A program made the translations under genes and the position numbers. The notes beneath the pieces are model-generated. The model had not been told where the DNA came from. It ran no database searches and saw only the letters and a list, made by a program, of their open reading frames with translations. Of a stretch of 64,000 nt of DNA, positions 49,602 to 61,900 are shown one piece after another. Every line of letters starts with the position of its first letter. Within the stretch, counting starts at the first letter, position 1. Origin of the DNA: Pedobacter cryoconitis (GTDB lineage Bacteria; Bacteroidota; Bacteroidia; Sphingobacteriales; Sphingobacteriaceae); assembly GCF_014200595.1 (NCBI RefSeq), contig NZ_JACHCG010000003.1, positions 472,084 through 536,083 of the forward strand, given 5' to 3'.

Positions 49602-52600
49602 TTAGTCTAAAATAAATTCCTCATTCAAGGTGTGGTCCATGGTCGATTTTAACCAAAGTTCATTGGCTATATAATTGGAAATCTCCTGTATACTTGTCAT
49701 TTGAAAAATCTGTTTCAATGACACTTCAACATTCATCTGGCTTCTGATTTTGTTGACCATCGTCACTGCTTTTAAAGAATGGCCGCCGAGTTCAAAGAAG
49801 CTCTTATTGACACTGATCAATGCTGGTTCCAGTTGAAGTAGGGAAGACCAGATTTCTACCAGCTGCATTTCCGTTGGGTTAGCTGGTGCGACATAATCCT
49901 CTTTTAAATTCATGACAGGATCTGGTAAAGCTTTCTTGTCGATTTTCCCGTTTGCATTTAAAGGAATACTTTCCAGCCTGATAAAGCTTGCAGGAATCAT
50001 ATAATCAGGAATCTTGCTTCCCAGAAAACTTCTGAGTTCATAATCAGTCAGGACACCGGGTGATACGTAATAGGCTGCAAGGTATTTTTCATGGCCATTC
50101 GTGTACACTGTAACCACTGCATGTTGTATGTCTTCATGTTTTAACAACTGGCACTCAATCTCCCCCAGTTCTATTCTGAAACCTCTGATTTTTACCTGCT
50201 CATCATTTCTGCCCAGGTAAACCAGGTTCCCATCTTCCAGCCATCTAACCAGATCTCCTGTTTTATAGATCAGTTCTCCTGTTGCATAAGGGTTAGGAAT
50301 GAACCGCGCACTGGTCAGTGCTTCTGCATTAAAATATCCCTGAGTGAGCCCGTCGCCTCCGATATACAGTTCTCCTGTAACTCCTTTAGGTAATAGTTCT
50401 CTGTTTGCACCCAGAATATAGACTTTGGTATTACCCACCGGACGGCCTATAGGGACTTTATTATCCAATGCTATTTTTTCTTTAACCTCGTATTCTACCG
50501 CGGTTACAGTGGTTTCTGTAGGCCCGTATTCATTGTAGAATTTATAATCTTCACAAAATCTGTTTGCCAGATGTGGAGAACATTCTTCACCACCTGCAAT
50601 AATGCGTTTGATATGATTTGGCATTGGCAGATCCATTTGTTCAAGAAATGAGGGAGTAGCATGTAAATGGGTGATTTTGTGACGAATCAGATAAGCATTC
50701 CATTTCGCCTGATCCGTAATTACTGCGGTACTGATTAATACCAGTTTTGCCCCGGTATGCAGTGCCAGCCAGATTTGTTCTACAGAAGCGTCGAAACTGA
50801 GTGTTGCAAACTGTAGAATTGACTCTTCTGAATCTATGCCAAAAACTTGTTGCTGATAAGCCAGCAGGTTCACCACTGAACGGTGATTGACCAGCACACC
50901 ATTTGGTTTTCCAGTTGTACCGGAGGTATAAATAATGTAAGCTATAGCTTCCGGCGATAATGCTAAATTAAGATCCGCTGTACTTTGCTCCAGAATCAGG
51001 TCATCATCAATATTTAAGGTTTTAAGCTGCCGATAGTTTGCTGCTACGGCAGAAGAGCATAGTAAAAATTCAGATTTACTTTCTGCTATAATCTGCTGCT
51101 GATGGCTTAAAGGCTGATTATTGTGCAATGGGATATAGACTGCTCCTGCTTTCAATATCCCCAGCAGGCCAATGATCATTTCTACCGAACGTTCCACCAA
51201 AATGGCAACATGCGTAGCTGTTGAAACTCCTTTTGACCTGAGGTAATTTGCAAGCTGATTGGCACGTGCCTCTAGTTCCTGATAGCTTAATTCCGAGTTT
51301 TCATGAACGACTGCGATGTGACCCGGTGTACGTAAAACCTGTGCACTGAATAAATCAAGCAGCGTTTGTTCACGTGGATAGGCTATTGCGGTCATATTGA
51401 AAGTCTCCAATTGTTCTTCGACCTCTTCTTTACTCAACAGGTTGATCGCGGATATTTTCACGGTTACATCTTCCAGAACCGCAACTGCTATCTTTTGGAA
51501 ATAAGTGACATAACGGCTAATCCTTTCCTTGTTATACAGTGAAGTACTATAGTCGAATTGAAGGTGCAGTGTTTCACCTTGCTGGGAAGCTGATAAAGTC
51601 AGGTCAAACTTTGAAATATAATGATTGCTTTGATAAGGACTTATAATTAAACCAGGAAGTTCCAGACTATCATCTCCGAAGTTCTCATAAGAGAACATCA
51701 CGTCAAATAATGGGTTGCGGCTGGTATCACGGTCAATTTTTAAGTTGTTCACCAGCTCTTCATATTGATAGGACTGATTTTCAAAACATTGCAAAGAAAT
51801 CTGCTTTAATTCTGCCAGATAATCCTGATAAGTTTTAGCCCCTTCAGGATAACTGCGTATGGGGAGCGTATTGGCAAACATGCCTATAATTCCTTCCAGA
51901 TCTGTATGTTCACGGCCAGCAACCGGACTGCCTACAACCACATCGGCTGTATTAGCGAGCCTGCCCAGCAAAATCTTATAAAAAGATAACAGGATCATAT
52001 ACATCGTTACGCCTTGTTCTGCGCTTAATCGCAGTAAGCCAGCTGTTATGGTACTGTCCAGCGTAAATTTGACCGTGTCTCCTGCATGTTGTTTAAGCTG
52101 TGGACGTGGAAAGTCTGAGGGCAGATTCAACTGGTTAGTTTCTTCTGCATAAGCAGTTAACCAGAATTCTTTTTGAGCAGCCAGTACAGTTTGCCTGCCT
52201 TCACTTTGCTGCCATTCTGCATAATCCTTGTAATGTATAGTCAGCCCTTCAAGCTTTAAGCCCTGATAAAGCTGTATAAAATCACGAACCAGCAAAACAT
52301 TAGAAACTCCGTCGGTAACGATATGTGGCATATCGATAGCCAGTATATGTACTCCAGTACTGGTACTGATCAATTCTGCACGCAATAAAGGGCCAGTATG
52401 AAGATCAAATGGTTTGACAAAATTTGCCAGTACCGGATCTGCGTCTTCGGTCAGTGTATGTACCATTCCAAAGTCGCTTTCTTCCAGAATATATTGTACA
52501 GGTTCATCCTGTTCTATACGAAATATGGTACGCAAACTTTCGTGACGCTTTACCAGATTTCTTAAAGCTTCAGCCAGACGTGTCACATTAACTTTTCCTT

Positions 52601-52913
52601 CCAGCTTGATGAATTGTGGCATATTATAAGCCACAGAACTTTGATCAAGCTCATATAAAAAATACATGCGTTTCTGTGCAGCGGATAAAACATAAGAACT
52701 TTTAGTGGCCGCGGCAGGAATAGCAGACAGTTTATCGCCAGTATTAGCTTTGGAAAAAAATTCCAGGATCTCTGCTTTCCGAGCTTTGATCTCTTCAATA
52801 AGCTGTGGGGTTAACGCATGGTCAGGAGCTTTCAGCTTCAACACCTGGTCAACAACATGAATGGTGATTTGATTAACCTTCCTCAAATTGGTTATGTATT
52901 CGTCTATTCTCAT
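49602..52913 (-). CDS. NRPS module, docking-C-A-T
   Basis: This is a single module of 1103 residues: TubC-like docking domain (1-52), C (68-490), A (about 520-1010) and T (Ser near 1041, FFELGGHSLKAV). Two residues differ from the rule. The C motif reads MPHIVTDG, the first His of HHxxxDG replaced by Pro (codon CCA) while the catalytic second His stays. In the A domain the A3 loop reads YTSGTTGKPNG, with Asn (codon AAT) for the usual Lys. The A code reads roughly DAEHIGEVTK, which I cannot assign. The start overlaps the previous stop as ATGA, indicating coupled translation. The acidic tail (HTLNEEFILD) fits the docking domain of the following protein. I expect it to be functional, but the two changes leave some doubt. 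Confidence 0.94.
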   Translation of the reverse strand: MRIDEYITNLRKVNQITIHVVDQVLKLKAPDHALTPQLIEEIKARKAEILEFFSKANTGDKLSAIPAAATKSSYVLSAAQKRMYFLYELDQSSVAYNMPQFIKLEGKVNVTRLAEALRNLVKRHESLRTIFRIEQDEPVQYILEESDFGMVHTLTEDADPVLANFVKPFDLHTGPLLRAELISTSTGVHILAIDMPHIVTDGVSNVLLVRDFIQLYQGLKLEGLTIHYKDYAEWQQSEGRQTVLAAQKEFWLTAYAEETNQLNLPSDFPRPQLKQHAGDTVKFTLDSTITAGLLRLSAEQGVTMYMILLSFYKILLGRLANTADVVVGSPVAGREHTDLEGIIGMFANTLPIRSYPEGAKTYQDYLAELKQISLQCFENQSYQYEELVNNLKIDRDTSRNPLFDVMFSYENFGDDSLELPGLIISPYQSNHYISKFDLTLSASQQGETLHLQFDYSTSLYNKERISRYVTYFQKIAVAVLEDVTVKISAINLLSKEEVEEQLETFNMTAIAYPREQTLLDLFSAQVLRTPGHIAVVHENSELSYQELEARANQLANYLRSKGVSTATHVAILVERSVEMIIGLLGILKAGAVYIPLHNNQPLSHQQQIIAESKSEFLLCSSAVAANYRQLKTLNIDDDLILEQSTADLNLALSPEAIAYIIYTSGTTGKPNGVLVNHRSVVNLLAYQQQVFGIDSEESILQFATLSFDASVEQIWLALHTGAKLVLISTAVITDQAKWNAYLIRHKITHLHATPSFLEQMDLPMPNHIKRIIAGGEECSPHLANRFCEDYKFYNEYGPTETTVTAVEYEVKEKIALDNKVPIGRPVGNTKVYILGANRELLPKGVTGELYIGGDGLTQGYFNAEALTSARFIPNPYATGELIYKTGDLVRWLEDGNLVYLGRNDEQVKIRGFRIELGEIECQLLKHEDIQHAVVTVYTNGHEKYLAAYYVSPGVLTDYELRSFLGSKIPDYMIPASFIRLESIPLNANGKIDKKALPDPVMNLKEDYVAPANPTEMQLVEIWSSLLQLEPALISVNKSFFELGGHSLKAVTMVNKIRSQMNVEVSLKQIFQMTSIQEISNYIANELWLKSTMDHTLNEEFILD

Positions 52914-55900
52914 ATCGAAATTTCTGTAATGTTGCCCTCAAATTCCATTTCACATGGGATCTGCTGAACGGTGATTAAATAATCTGCTATATTTTCTATA
53001 CTCTGTTTCTGAAAGATTTCTTTCAATGGAACCTCGGCTCCAAAAAACTTGTGAATCTTATTTACCAGCGTGATCGCTTTTAAAGAATGTCCACCTAAAT
53101 CAAAGAAGTTGCTGCTGATATTCATCAGCTCTGGATCTATATTCAGAATTTCAGACCAGAACCCAATCAGCTTTTCTTCGACTGCATTGGCAGGCCTGAT
53201 ATCCTGATCGTTTTGTTTAATGCTGTAAGCAGGGAGTGCTTTCCGGTTTAACTTACCATTAGAGGTAACGGGCATTCTTTCCAGCTGCATGTAATAAGCA
53301 GGCACCATATAATCCGGCAGGGTCTGCAACAGGAAATCCTTTAATATTGCAGGGTCTATTTCCTGTTCTGCCTGGTAATAAGCAACCAGGTAGGTATCGT
53401 TATTCTTTTTGACTGCCAGAATGGTACTTGCCTGCACCAGTTCGTGTGCAGAAAGCCTGTTTTCAATTTCACCCAGTTCCATTCTCAGCCCACGGATCTT
53501 AACCTGATGGTCAATCCTTCCTAAGCAGATAATATCTCCTGTTGGGGTAAAGTATCCGATATCCCCTGTTTTATACAAGATATCATAACCACTGTTTTTC
53601 TCTTCTGCGAAAGGATTATTGATAAAAACCTTATTGGTTTTCTCTTCATCCTTATAGTATCCCAAACCAACGCCCAATCCCGCTACACAAATTTCGCCTT
53701 CAATCCCTACAGGACATAAACTCAGCTGTTTGCTTACGATATAGATTTTCATGTTCTGAATAGGTTTCCCAATAGAAATCAGCTGCTGGTTTTCTTCAGG
53801 ATAAGCCACCTCATGAACGGTAATATCGTCTGAGGCTTCAGTTGGCCCGTAAGCATTCAGCAGTTTGATATCCGGAAAATAGGTATACCATTTTCTCACT
53901 AAGGAGATCGTTAATGGTTCACCGGTTGGGATCATCCAGACCAGCTGTTTTAAAGAATTATCCTGATGGTCGGGCATTTCTTCTAAAAATGTAGTCATCA
54001 GGGATGGAACTGATTCAAAAATAGTAACCCCGCCTCTGTTTAACTCGCTGATCAGCTGTTTTGGTGAAGTCAGTATTTCCTTATCAATAATATGTGTCTT
54101 CCCGCCTACTAATAAAGCTGTTAAAAACTGCCATACTGAGATATCAAAACATGGTGACGCGCTTTGAGCGATAACTGTATGCTCGTCAAGTTTTAAGTCA
54201 TCTATTTTTGAATAGATATGATTGATCATTCCTAACTGATGAATCATCACACCTTTAGGCTTACCTGTAGTTCCGGAAGTATAAATAATATAAGCCAGAT
54301 CCTGCATGCCATACCCCTCCTGATCAATTTCTGCGTCCTCATCCGGATCAGCAAGTGTATCTATACAGATGACTTGTTCTAAATCAGGTAATGAAGTTCT
54401 TAATTCGTCAATTTCATCTGCTACGTCTGCGGTAACCAGTACAACCTGAGTTTCACTACCGGAAAGTATTTCCCGGATGCGTTCTTTAGGATAGTCGACA
54501 TCTATGGGCACATAACCACCGCCAGCCTGGAAAACGCCCAGTATTCCAACCAGCATTTCAATACTCCTTGGCATATAAAGTGCTACTTTCTGACCAGGTT
54601 TTACACCTGCTTTGATTAATTGCAGCGCCAGTACTTTTGACCTGTGATATAATTCCTCATAAGTCAAACTGGACAGGTTGTGTACTACAGCAATAGCTTC
54701 GGGAGTTTTGTTAACCTGATCTTTAAATAAGTCGATAAAGATTCTTTTGTCAAACTCTTTTGCTGTCGTATTGAATTCATGTAATAACTGATGTTTTTCT
54801 GAAGTGGTCACAAACTCCAGCGCTGTGATGTTGCTTTTATCTTCATCAGCAAGCTGTACGATAATATTGTTGAAGTGTCTGGCTGCTTGTTTGATGAGCT
54901 CCCCTTCATAAACGTCTGTGTTATAATCAAATTTGATTGTGATTTCATCGGCCGGAGCAATCATCACCGAGAGATCGTAATTGGTCTGTTCAAATAATTC
55001 TACATTTTTAACTGCGAATTCTGCATCAGCTCCCTGCACTTCCGCTGTCATCGGATAATCTTCAAAAATCAGGATGTGATCTAAAAGACCCGGCCCAAGA
55101 TCACTGAAGGACTGGATTAAGGCAAGGGAAACATATTGATGCGCTTCGTTATCCAGACAGGCATTTTGTACTTGCTGTAACAATGTCCTGATAGTTTCCT
55201 CTTTGTCGATTCTTAACCTGAACGGGATGGCATTGATAAATAATCCAACCATAGATTCTACTCCGGCTATTTCTGCCGGACGCCCTGAAACGATCGATCC
55301 AAACAGGACATCATCTGTATTGTTGTAGGCTGCCAGTAAAATACCCCATGCACTTTGTAAGATGGTATTGATAGTCACCCCATTTGCTGCGGATGCTTTT
55401 CTTAATTTCCCTGTAATTTCTTTATCCAGAATAAATTCTTCTGATGCAGGAACGAATGATTTAGCAGTTGATAGCGTTTCTTTTTTAGGTAATGAAGAAA
55501 GACTTTCATAACCTGACAAGTAATCTTTCCAATAGTTTACAGAGACTTCCTGATCTCTGTTTTCCAACCACTGGATATAATCAGCGTAAGGGCGCACTTT
55601 TGGCAAAGTGATTTCCTTTTGATTTTTATGATGCGAATAAAGTGTTCTGAATTCCCTGATGATAATTCCCATACACCAACCATCCATCAGGATATGGTGA
55701 TGACTCCATATAAATTCAAATTCATCAGTATCTGTCTGATAGATAGACAATCGCATCAATACATCTTCCGATAAATTAAATTTACGGGCTCTGTCTTCCA
55801 TTCTGTACTGAAGCATCATTTCATCTTTTGAAGTCAATAAAGACTCCATACGGATATCATGAAACTGGAAGCCGATCTTCCTTCCTTTCTGTACCAATTG

Positions 55901-58900
55901 CAATGGTCTTTCATAAGTGCCGTGTAAAAAGGTAGTACGCAATATTCCATACCTGGCAAACAGTTCATTCATACTGCGTTCTACAGCCTGAATATCCAGT
56001 TGCCCCGTTACCCGGTAAGTCATCTGTCCAAAATAATTATCCGAATCAGGTGCAATCAGGGCATGAAAAAGCATCCCTTCTTGTAGTGGTGATAGCGTGT
56101 AAATATTTTCTACCGCGTATTGAGTCTGAAGCTCTTCCAATTGATTAATGGTTAGCCCTTTATAAGTCAGATCAGATGGCGTAAGTTCTGTTTGCTCAAT
56201 GGCACTGCAATACGTAATGATTTCAACCAGATTTTGATTAAACAGCCCCATGAAAGAAGAGATTTCAGTTGTGGTATATTGGTCTTCAAAATATCCAAGA
56301 GCGATTTTCAATTGCCCTCCGGTTATGATTCCTGCAATATCCCAGTCGTAACCCATGGATTCCGTTCCAGCGATATCATTTCCTTTCTTTTCTGTAGCGA
56401 TAGTGTAAGCATTGCCTGCTGTATCTGTATCAAATTGTCCCAGGTAATTGAAACATATTTGTGAACGGGCAGAAAGGTCGTTACCAGCTGTAAGCTGTTT
56501 TAGTAGTAAGAAATCCAGTCCGTTATTCGGAATCTCCCTTAATGTTTCTTTAACTTGTTTTAAAACAGCAGATAGATCTTCATGAGTTATAGTTAATAAA
56601 ACAGGATACATACTGGTAAACCAGCCTATGGTACGTCCGAAGTTTGTATGCTGCGTGAGTTGTTCCCTGCCATGGCTTTCCAGATCGATCATCAGGCTTT
56701 CAACGCCGTATTGCTGACGGATACTTAACCCTAAGGCTGCCAGTAAAACATCATTGATCTGTGTTCCAAAGGCATGATTAACGCGGGACAATAAAGCAGA
56801 AGTTTCCTTTTTACTCAACACAAACTCTATCCTTTTAACATCCTGCAATTGATATGAATTTTCTTTTCCATCTTTTCTGATCGCCGCCTTATTTGTGTTC
56901 AGTATCGTATTCCAGTACTGTTTTGCTTTATGGAAGGTTGCTGATTTTACATATTCACCCAGCTGTGCTGACCAGGACTGGAAAGAATCTGTTTTAAGTG
57001 GCAGGACTAATTTTTCGCCTGCTATTAACTGTTTGTATAAGGTATCTATATCTTCAAATAAGATTCTCCAGGAAACGCCGTCGATAATCAAATGATGGAT
57101 TACGATCAATAAACGACTTCCATTTTTCATCTGGAATAAGCCTAGTTTCACTAACGGGCCATGCTCCAGCTCAATTCCCGTTTGCATTTGTTGTGCAAAT
57201 AGCAGGATTGAATTTTCAGGATCGTCAGCTGTGGAAAGATCTTCGACTAGTAGTGATAAGGGTAATCCTGGTTCCTGATATTCTTGTATAACCTGATTTT
57301 CACGCTGGCTGAATACCATTCTCAAAGCATCGTGATGCTCAAGCAATTTTGTGAAAATAGTATTCACCGATCCGGCCGTAATCCCATCTGCGAAATTCAG
57401 CATTACAGATTGATTGAAATGCTGTTTGTTGACAATTGATCCATCAAAAAACCATTGCTGTATAGGAGTTAATTCAACTTTCCCAAGTACTATAGCCTGA
57501 TCAGTGAGGATTTCTGTTTTCCTTATTTTTCTGCTCAGCTCTGTGATCGTCTGACTAATGAACATTTCTTTCACCGGCACTTCATAACCTAAAGCATGCA
57601 TTCTTGAACTGATCTGTATAGATTTGATAGAATCTCCACCCAAGGCAAAGAAATTATCTGTCACCCCAATCCGCTCTACACCAAGAACTTTGCTCCAAAC
57701 TTCTGAGAGTGCTTTTTCTTCTGTTGTTTGTGGGGCTACATAATCCAGTCCCGCCTGTATGGTGATCTCTGGCAATGCTTTCGTATCCAGTTTTCCTACC
57801 AATGTAATTGGCATCTGTTCCAGTGCCATAAAATAAGAAGGCACCATATAATTTGGCAGTTGAGCAGCCAGAAATGATCTGAGTTCATCAACTTCCACAG
57901 TGTAAAAAGTAGTATAATAAGCCACCAGCAGTTTTTCACCTTCAGCTTTTTCTTTAACAACAATCACACTTTCTTTAATTGCAGGGTGCAGCGTCAGCTG
58001 ACTCATAATTTCTTCCAGCTCTACGCGGAAACCTCTGATTTTGATCTGGTTATCAGATCTGCCCAGAAACTCGAGCTGTCCATCAGGAAGCCATTTGGCC
58101 TGATCTCCTGTTTTGTATATTTTCAAACCAGCGACGAAAGGGTTATCAATAAACTTCTCACTGGTTAATTTTTCATTGTTTACATACCCTTTAGCGATAC
58201 CTATTCCCGAAACACACAGTTCACCTGTGAAGCCAAGTGGCAGCAGCTCATTATTTTTACCCAGGATATAAATCAGGGTATTGGCAATTGGCTTACCGAT
58301 TATAGCGTTGTTATTTTCGTCCAGTATATCATTGTGTACCACTCCAACAGTAGATTCAGTTGGCCCGTACTCATTTTCAAGCAGTACATGCGGCAGGACT
58401 CTATTGCTGGTCTGAATTAAATTCCTGCTTGCTTTTTCACCAGCAAGGACAACAAATCTTAAGTCTCTAAAGTGATCACCTGCTGGTAATCCATTAATTA
58501 TAGCACCATATAATCCAGGTGTCATAGCAAAATTGGTTACCCTTTCCGTTTGAATAGCGTTAATGATATAATTCGCATTCAAGCGCTCTTCCTTCGGGAT
58601 AATGATAAACTTCCCGCCTCCAAGCAGACTTGGATAAATATCTGCGCCAAAACCATCAAAATGGTAAGAGACTAATTGCAGGGTGACATCTTTAGCAGTA
58701 AGTTTATGATTCGACATTCTCCAGGCCACATAATTCATCAGCCCTTTATGCCTGATTTCTACCCCCTTAGGCATCCCTGTAGTTCCAGAAGTATAAATGA
58801 TATAAACTGAATCATCCGGTAAAACATCAACAGCAGGATATTCCTGATAAGCCACCTGATCATATCCGGTGCTGATCAATTTAACGTTTGCCGTTGCTGC

Positions 58901-61900
58901 TGATAATAAATCAATATAGTCCTGATCAAATACAGCATCCTGAATCAGTAATAAGCCACAATCGCAATTAGACAGAATATAACTATTTCTGTCTGCCGGA
59001 GATTCAGGTGAAAGCGGAACATAAATACCGCCTAATCTTAAAACTGCCAATATACTTGCAATCATTTCGATAGATGGATCGAATAATAGTGCAATCTTTT
59101 TATTCTCTTTTTCAACCAGGTCAAAGCCTATTTTTTGTGCGATTGCATTGACTTTAGCGTTCAATTGCAGGTAGCTTATATTTTGATCTTTAAAAACCAG
59201 GGCAATAGCATCAGGCGTGGTTGCAACTTGTTTTTCGAACATCGAAATGATCGTCTCTTTATCCGGGTTATTCTCATCAAAAGTGTTGTTAAACTCATTC
59301 AGCAACAACTCTCTTTCTTCCATTGAAAGGATAGCGATATCAGCTATCTTTTGCTGCGGATCAGCGATAACTGCTGAAAGTATCTGATTAAAATACCCCG
59401 TGTATTTTTCAATAGTATCTCTGGTAAATAGTGCGGGCGAATAAATAAGATCCAGCAGCAGTTCTCCGTTCCTTTCACAGGCCAGTAAATTGAGGTCAAA
59501 TATGGAAGTGATATGCCCGGCAGAATATTCGGTTAATCGTAACCCATTTGCTGAAAGCTCAGATTTTTCGAAATTCTGATAAGCAAACATGACATCAAAT
59601 AATGGATTGCGCCCGGTACTTCTGACTACTCCTAAATCATCAATTAATTTCTCATAAGGGTATGCCTGATGCTCAAATGCTTTCAGAGTATGCTCTTTAA
59701 CCGATGCTAAAAACTCCTGGAAGTTCCATTCAGCTTTAACAGCGTTGCGCATAGGGAGCGTGTTCACAAACATGCCCATCATATTTTCCAGATCAGCATG
59801 CTGACGTCCGTTTGCAGGGGTGCCAACCACGATATCTGCCGAATTACTTAATTTACTTAGTAAGATATTATAAGCTGACAGCAAAAGCATAAACAAGGTA
59901 GCCCCCTGAGATTCAGCTATTAATTTTAATTGCTGTGTATCTTCTTTGCCAATAGAAAAGTTAAGGACATGCCCCTGATGCTCCTGCACCATTGGCCTGT
60001 TGAAATCAGCAGGGATTTCCAATACTGGTACCGCAGCGGCAAATTGATCCAGCCAGAATTGCTGATGTCCGCTTGCTTTCTCCTGCTGATCAGCTGACTG
60101 CTGCCATGCTGAAAAGTCTTTATATTGAAGTTTAAGAGGTTGCAGTACTTCATTATTGTATAACTGCATGAATTCTTTAATAAAGATTCCGTGCGAAACA
60201 CCATCTGTAATGATATGGTGCATATCGATCATTAAAAGCTGCTGCGCTTCTGTAGTAGCTACTGCAACCCGGATCAGCGCTTCATTATTCAGATCAAACG
60301 GTCTGATAAATGCTTTAATGACCGCCTGTAATTGTGCAGTGTTGCATTCCAGAGTCTCTATTGTGAAAGCCGGATCAGCTATAATTTGCTGAAATGGTGT
60401 ACCTTCTATTTCTACAAATCTTGTACGTAAACTTTCGTGTCGTTCAATAATCTGAGTAAAGGCATAGTTCAACTTTGAGTAATCAACTTCTCCTTCCATC
60501 ACAAAACAGTAAGGCAGGTTGTAGGATAAGGAGTTTTGATCAAATTTATATTGAAAGTATAAGCGCTGCTGTACCGAACTCAGCGTATAATATTCTTGTA
60601 CTGCTGCTGCCTTAAGGCCTTGATATTGGATAGCAGTACCTTCATTCTGATTGATCTTATTTTTAATATTTTCACTTAGCAATCTGACTGATGAACAGTT
60701 GAAAAACTCTGTAATGGAAATCTCAATGCCGAACAGCCTGTGAATTCTTCCAATCATAACCAGTGCTTTCAAAGAATCTCCACCCAGCTCAAAAAAGTCA
60801 TCAGCATACGTAATATCAGAAATACCAAAGAAGTTTTCCCATAAGGTGATCATTTGATTTTCAACCGTGTGGCTGACTTGTTTTTCTTCACCCGGCTTCA
60901 TTAAAGTTGAAGCTTCAATAGCGATGTCAATGCGCTGCTGTACTAATATTTCATACAGTTCACCCGTTAGAAAAGTAATTGGTACGACAGAAGAACTGTT
61001 TATTTTATGTGTCGATTTGATAATATGATTCACAAATTGTAAATCTGATGCAGTCATATCAAAATCTATGGTAGTTCGCTGCAAACCCAGTGTTTCTTTG
61101 ATTGCCCAGCCATATACAATACTTTTTAAGGCAATCTGTTTCGCATGTAAGCTGCTGAACAATTCTTCGTATCCTGCCGCCGATTCAGGATTCAGTTCGT
61201 ATTGATTGTTTCCTTTTTCAAGGTATGCTGTACCTTTTGTGACATAGATGAAATCTATATCTTCTTTATTAAAGCTTTCTGCAAGCAATTTACCTACACC
61301 ATATTCATCAGCAAATATCAGGTAGCTTAGCGCACTGTCTTTTAAATCTGGTGTATAGAACTGATCAACAATGCTGGTTTTTTGTTTACTGATTGACTGA
61401 ACGCTCTGCTGCAAACTTACAGGATAAGCCACCTGATCAAATGAATAAGCAGGCAGGGCTAGTTTTTGTCTTTGTTCGTCCTGATAATAAGTTTCCCAGT
61501 TAATCCTGACCCCGTTCTCCCATAATTCGCCAAGCCCTTTGAGTACTTGTCTCTGATCCTGATGTACCTGTGCAGCACTGCTGATCATACTGATCACTTT
61601 GTGCTGACGGGTACGGTTTTGATGAGAACGTACAAAAGTAGAAAGAGCATTTCCTGGCCCTAATTCGATAAAAACCACCTGTTCCTGTTGCAGGATATGT
61701 CCCGCACCAGCACTGAAGCGGACTTCATTTCTCAGGTGTTTCACCCAGTAAGCCGGGCTTCCTATTTCACTATCCTTTGCTGGCTCACCAGTCAGGTTAG
61801 AGATCACCGGAATTTGTTGCGGTTTAAAATTAATGCCTTCAAATGCTTTTTCGAACTCCGCTAAAATCCCATCCATCATCCATGAATGGAAGGCATGGGA

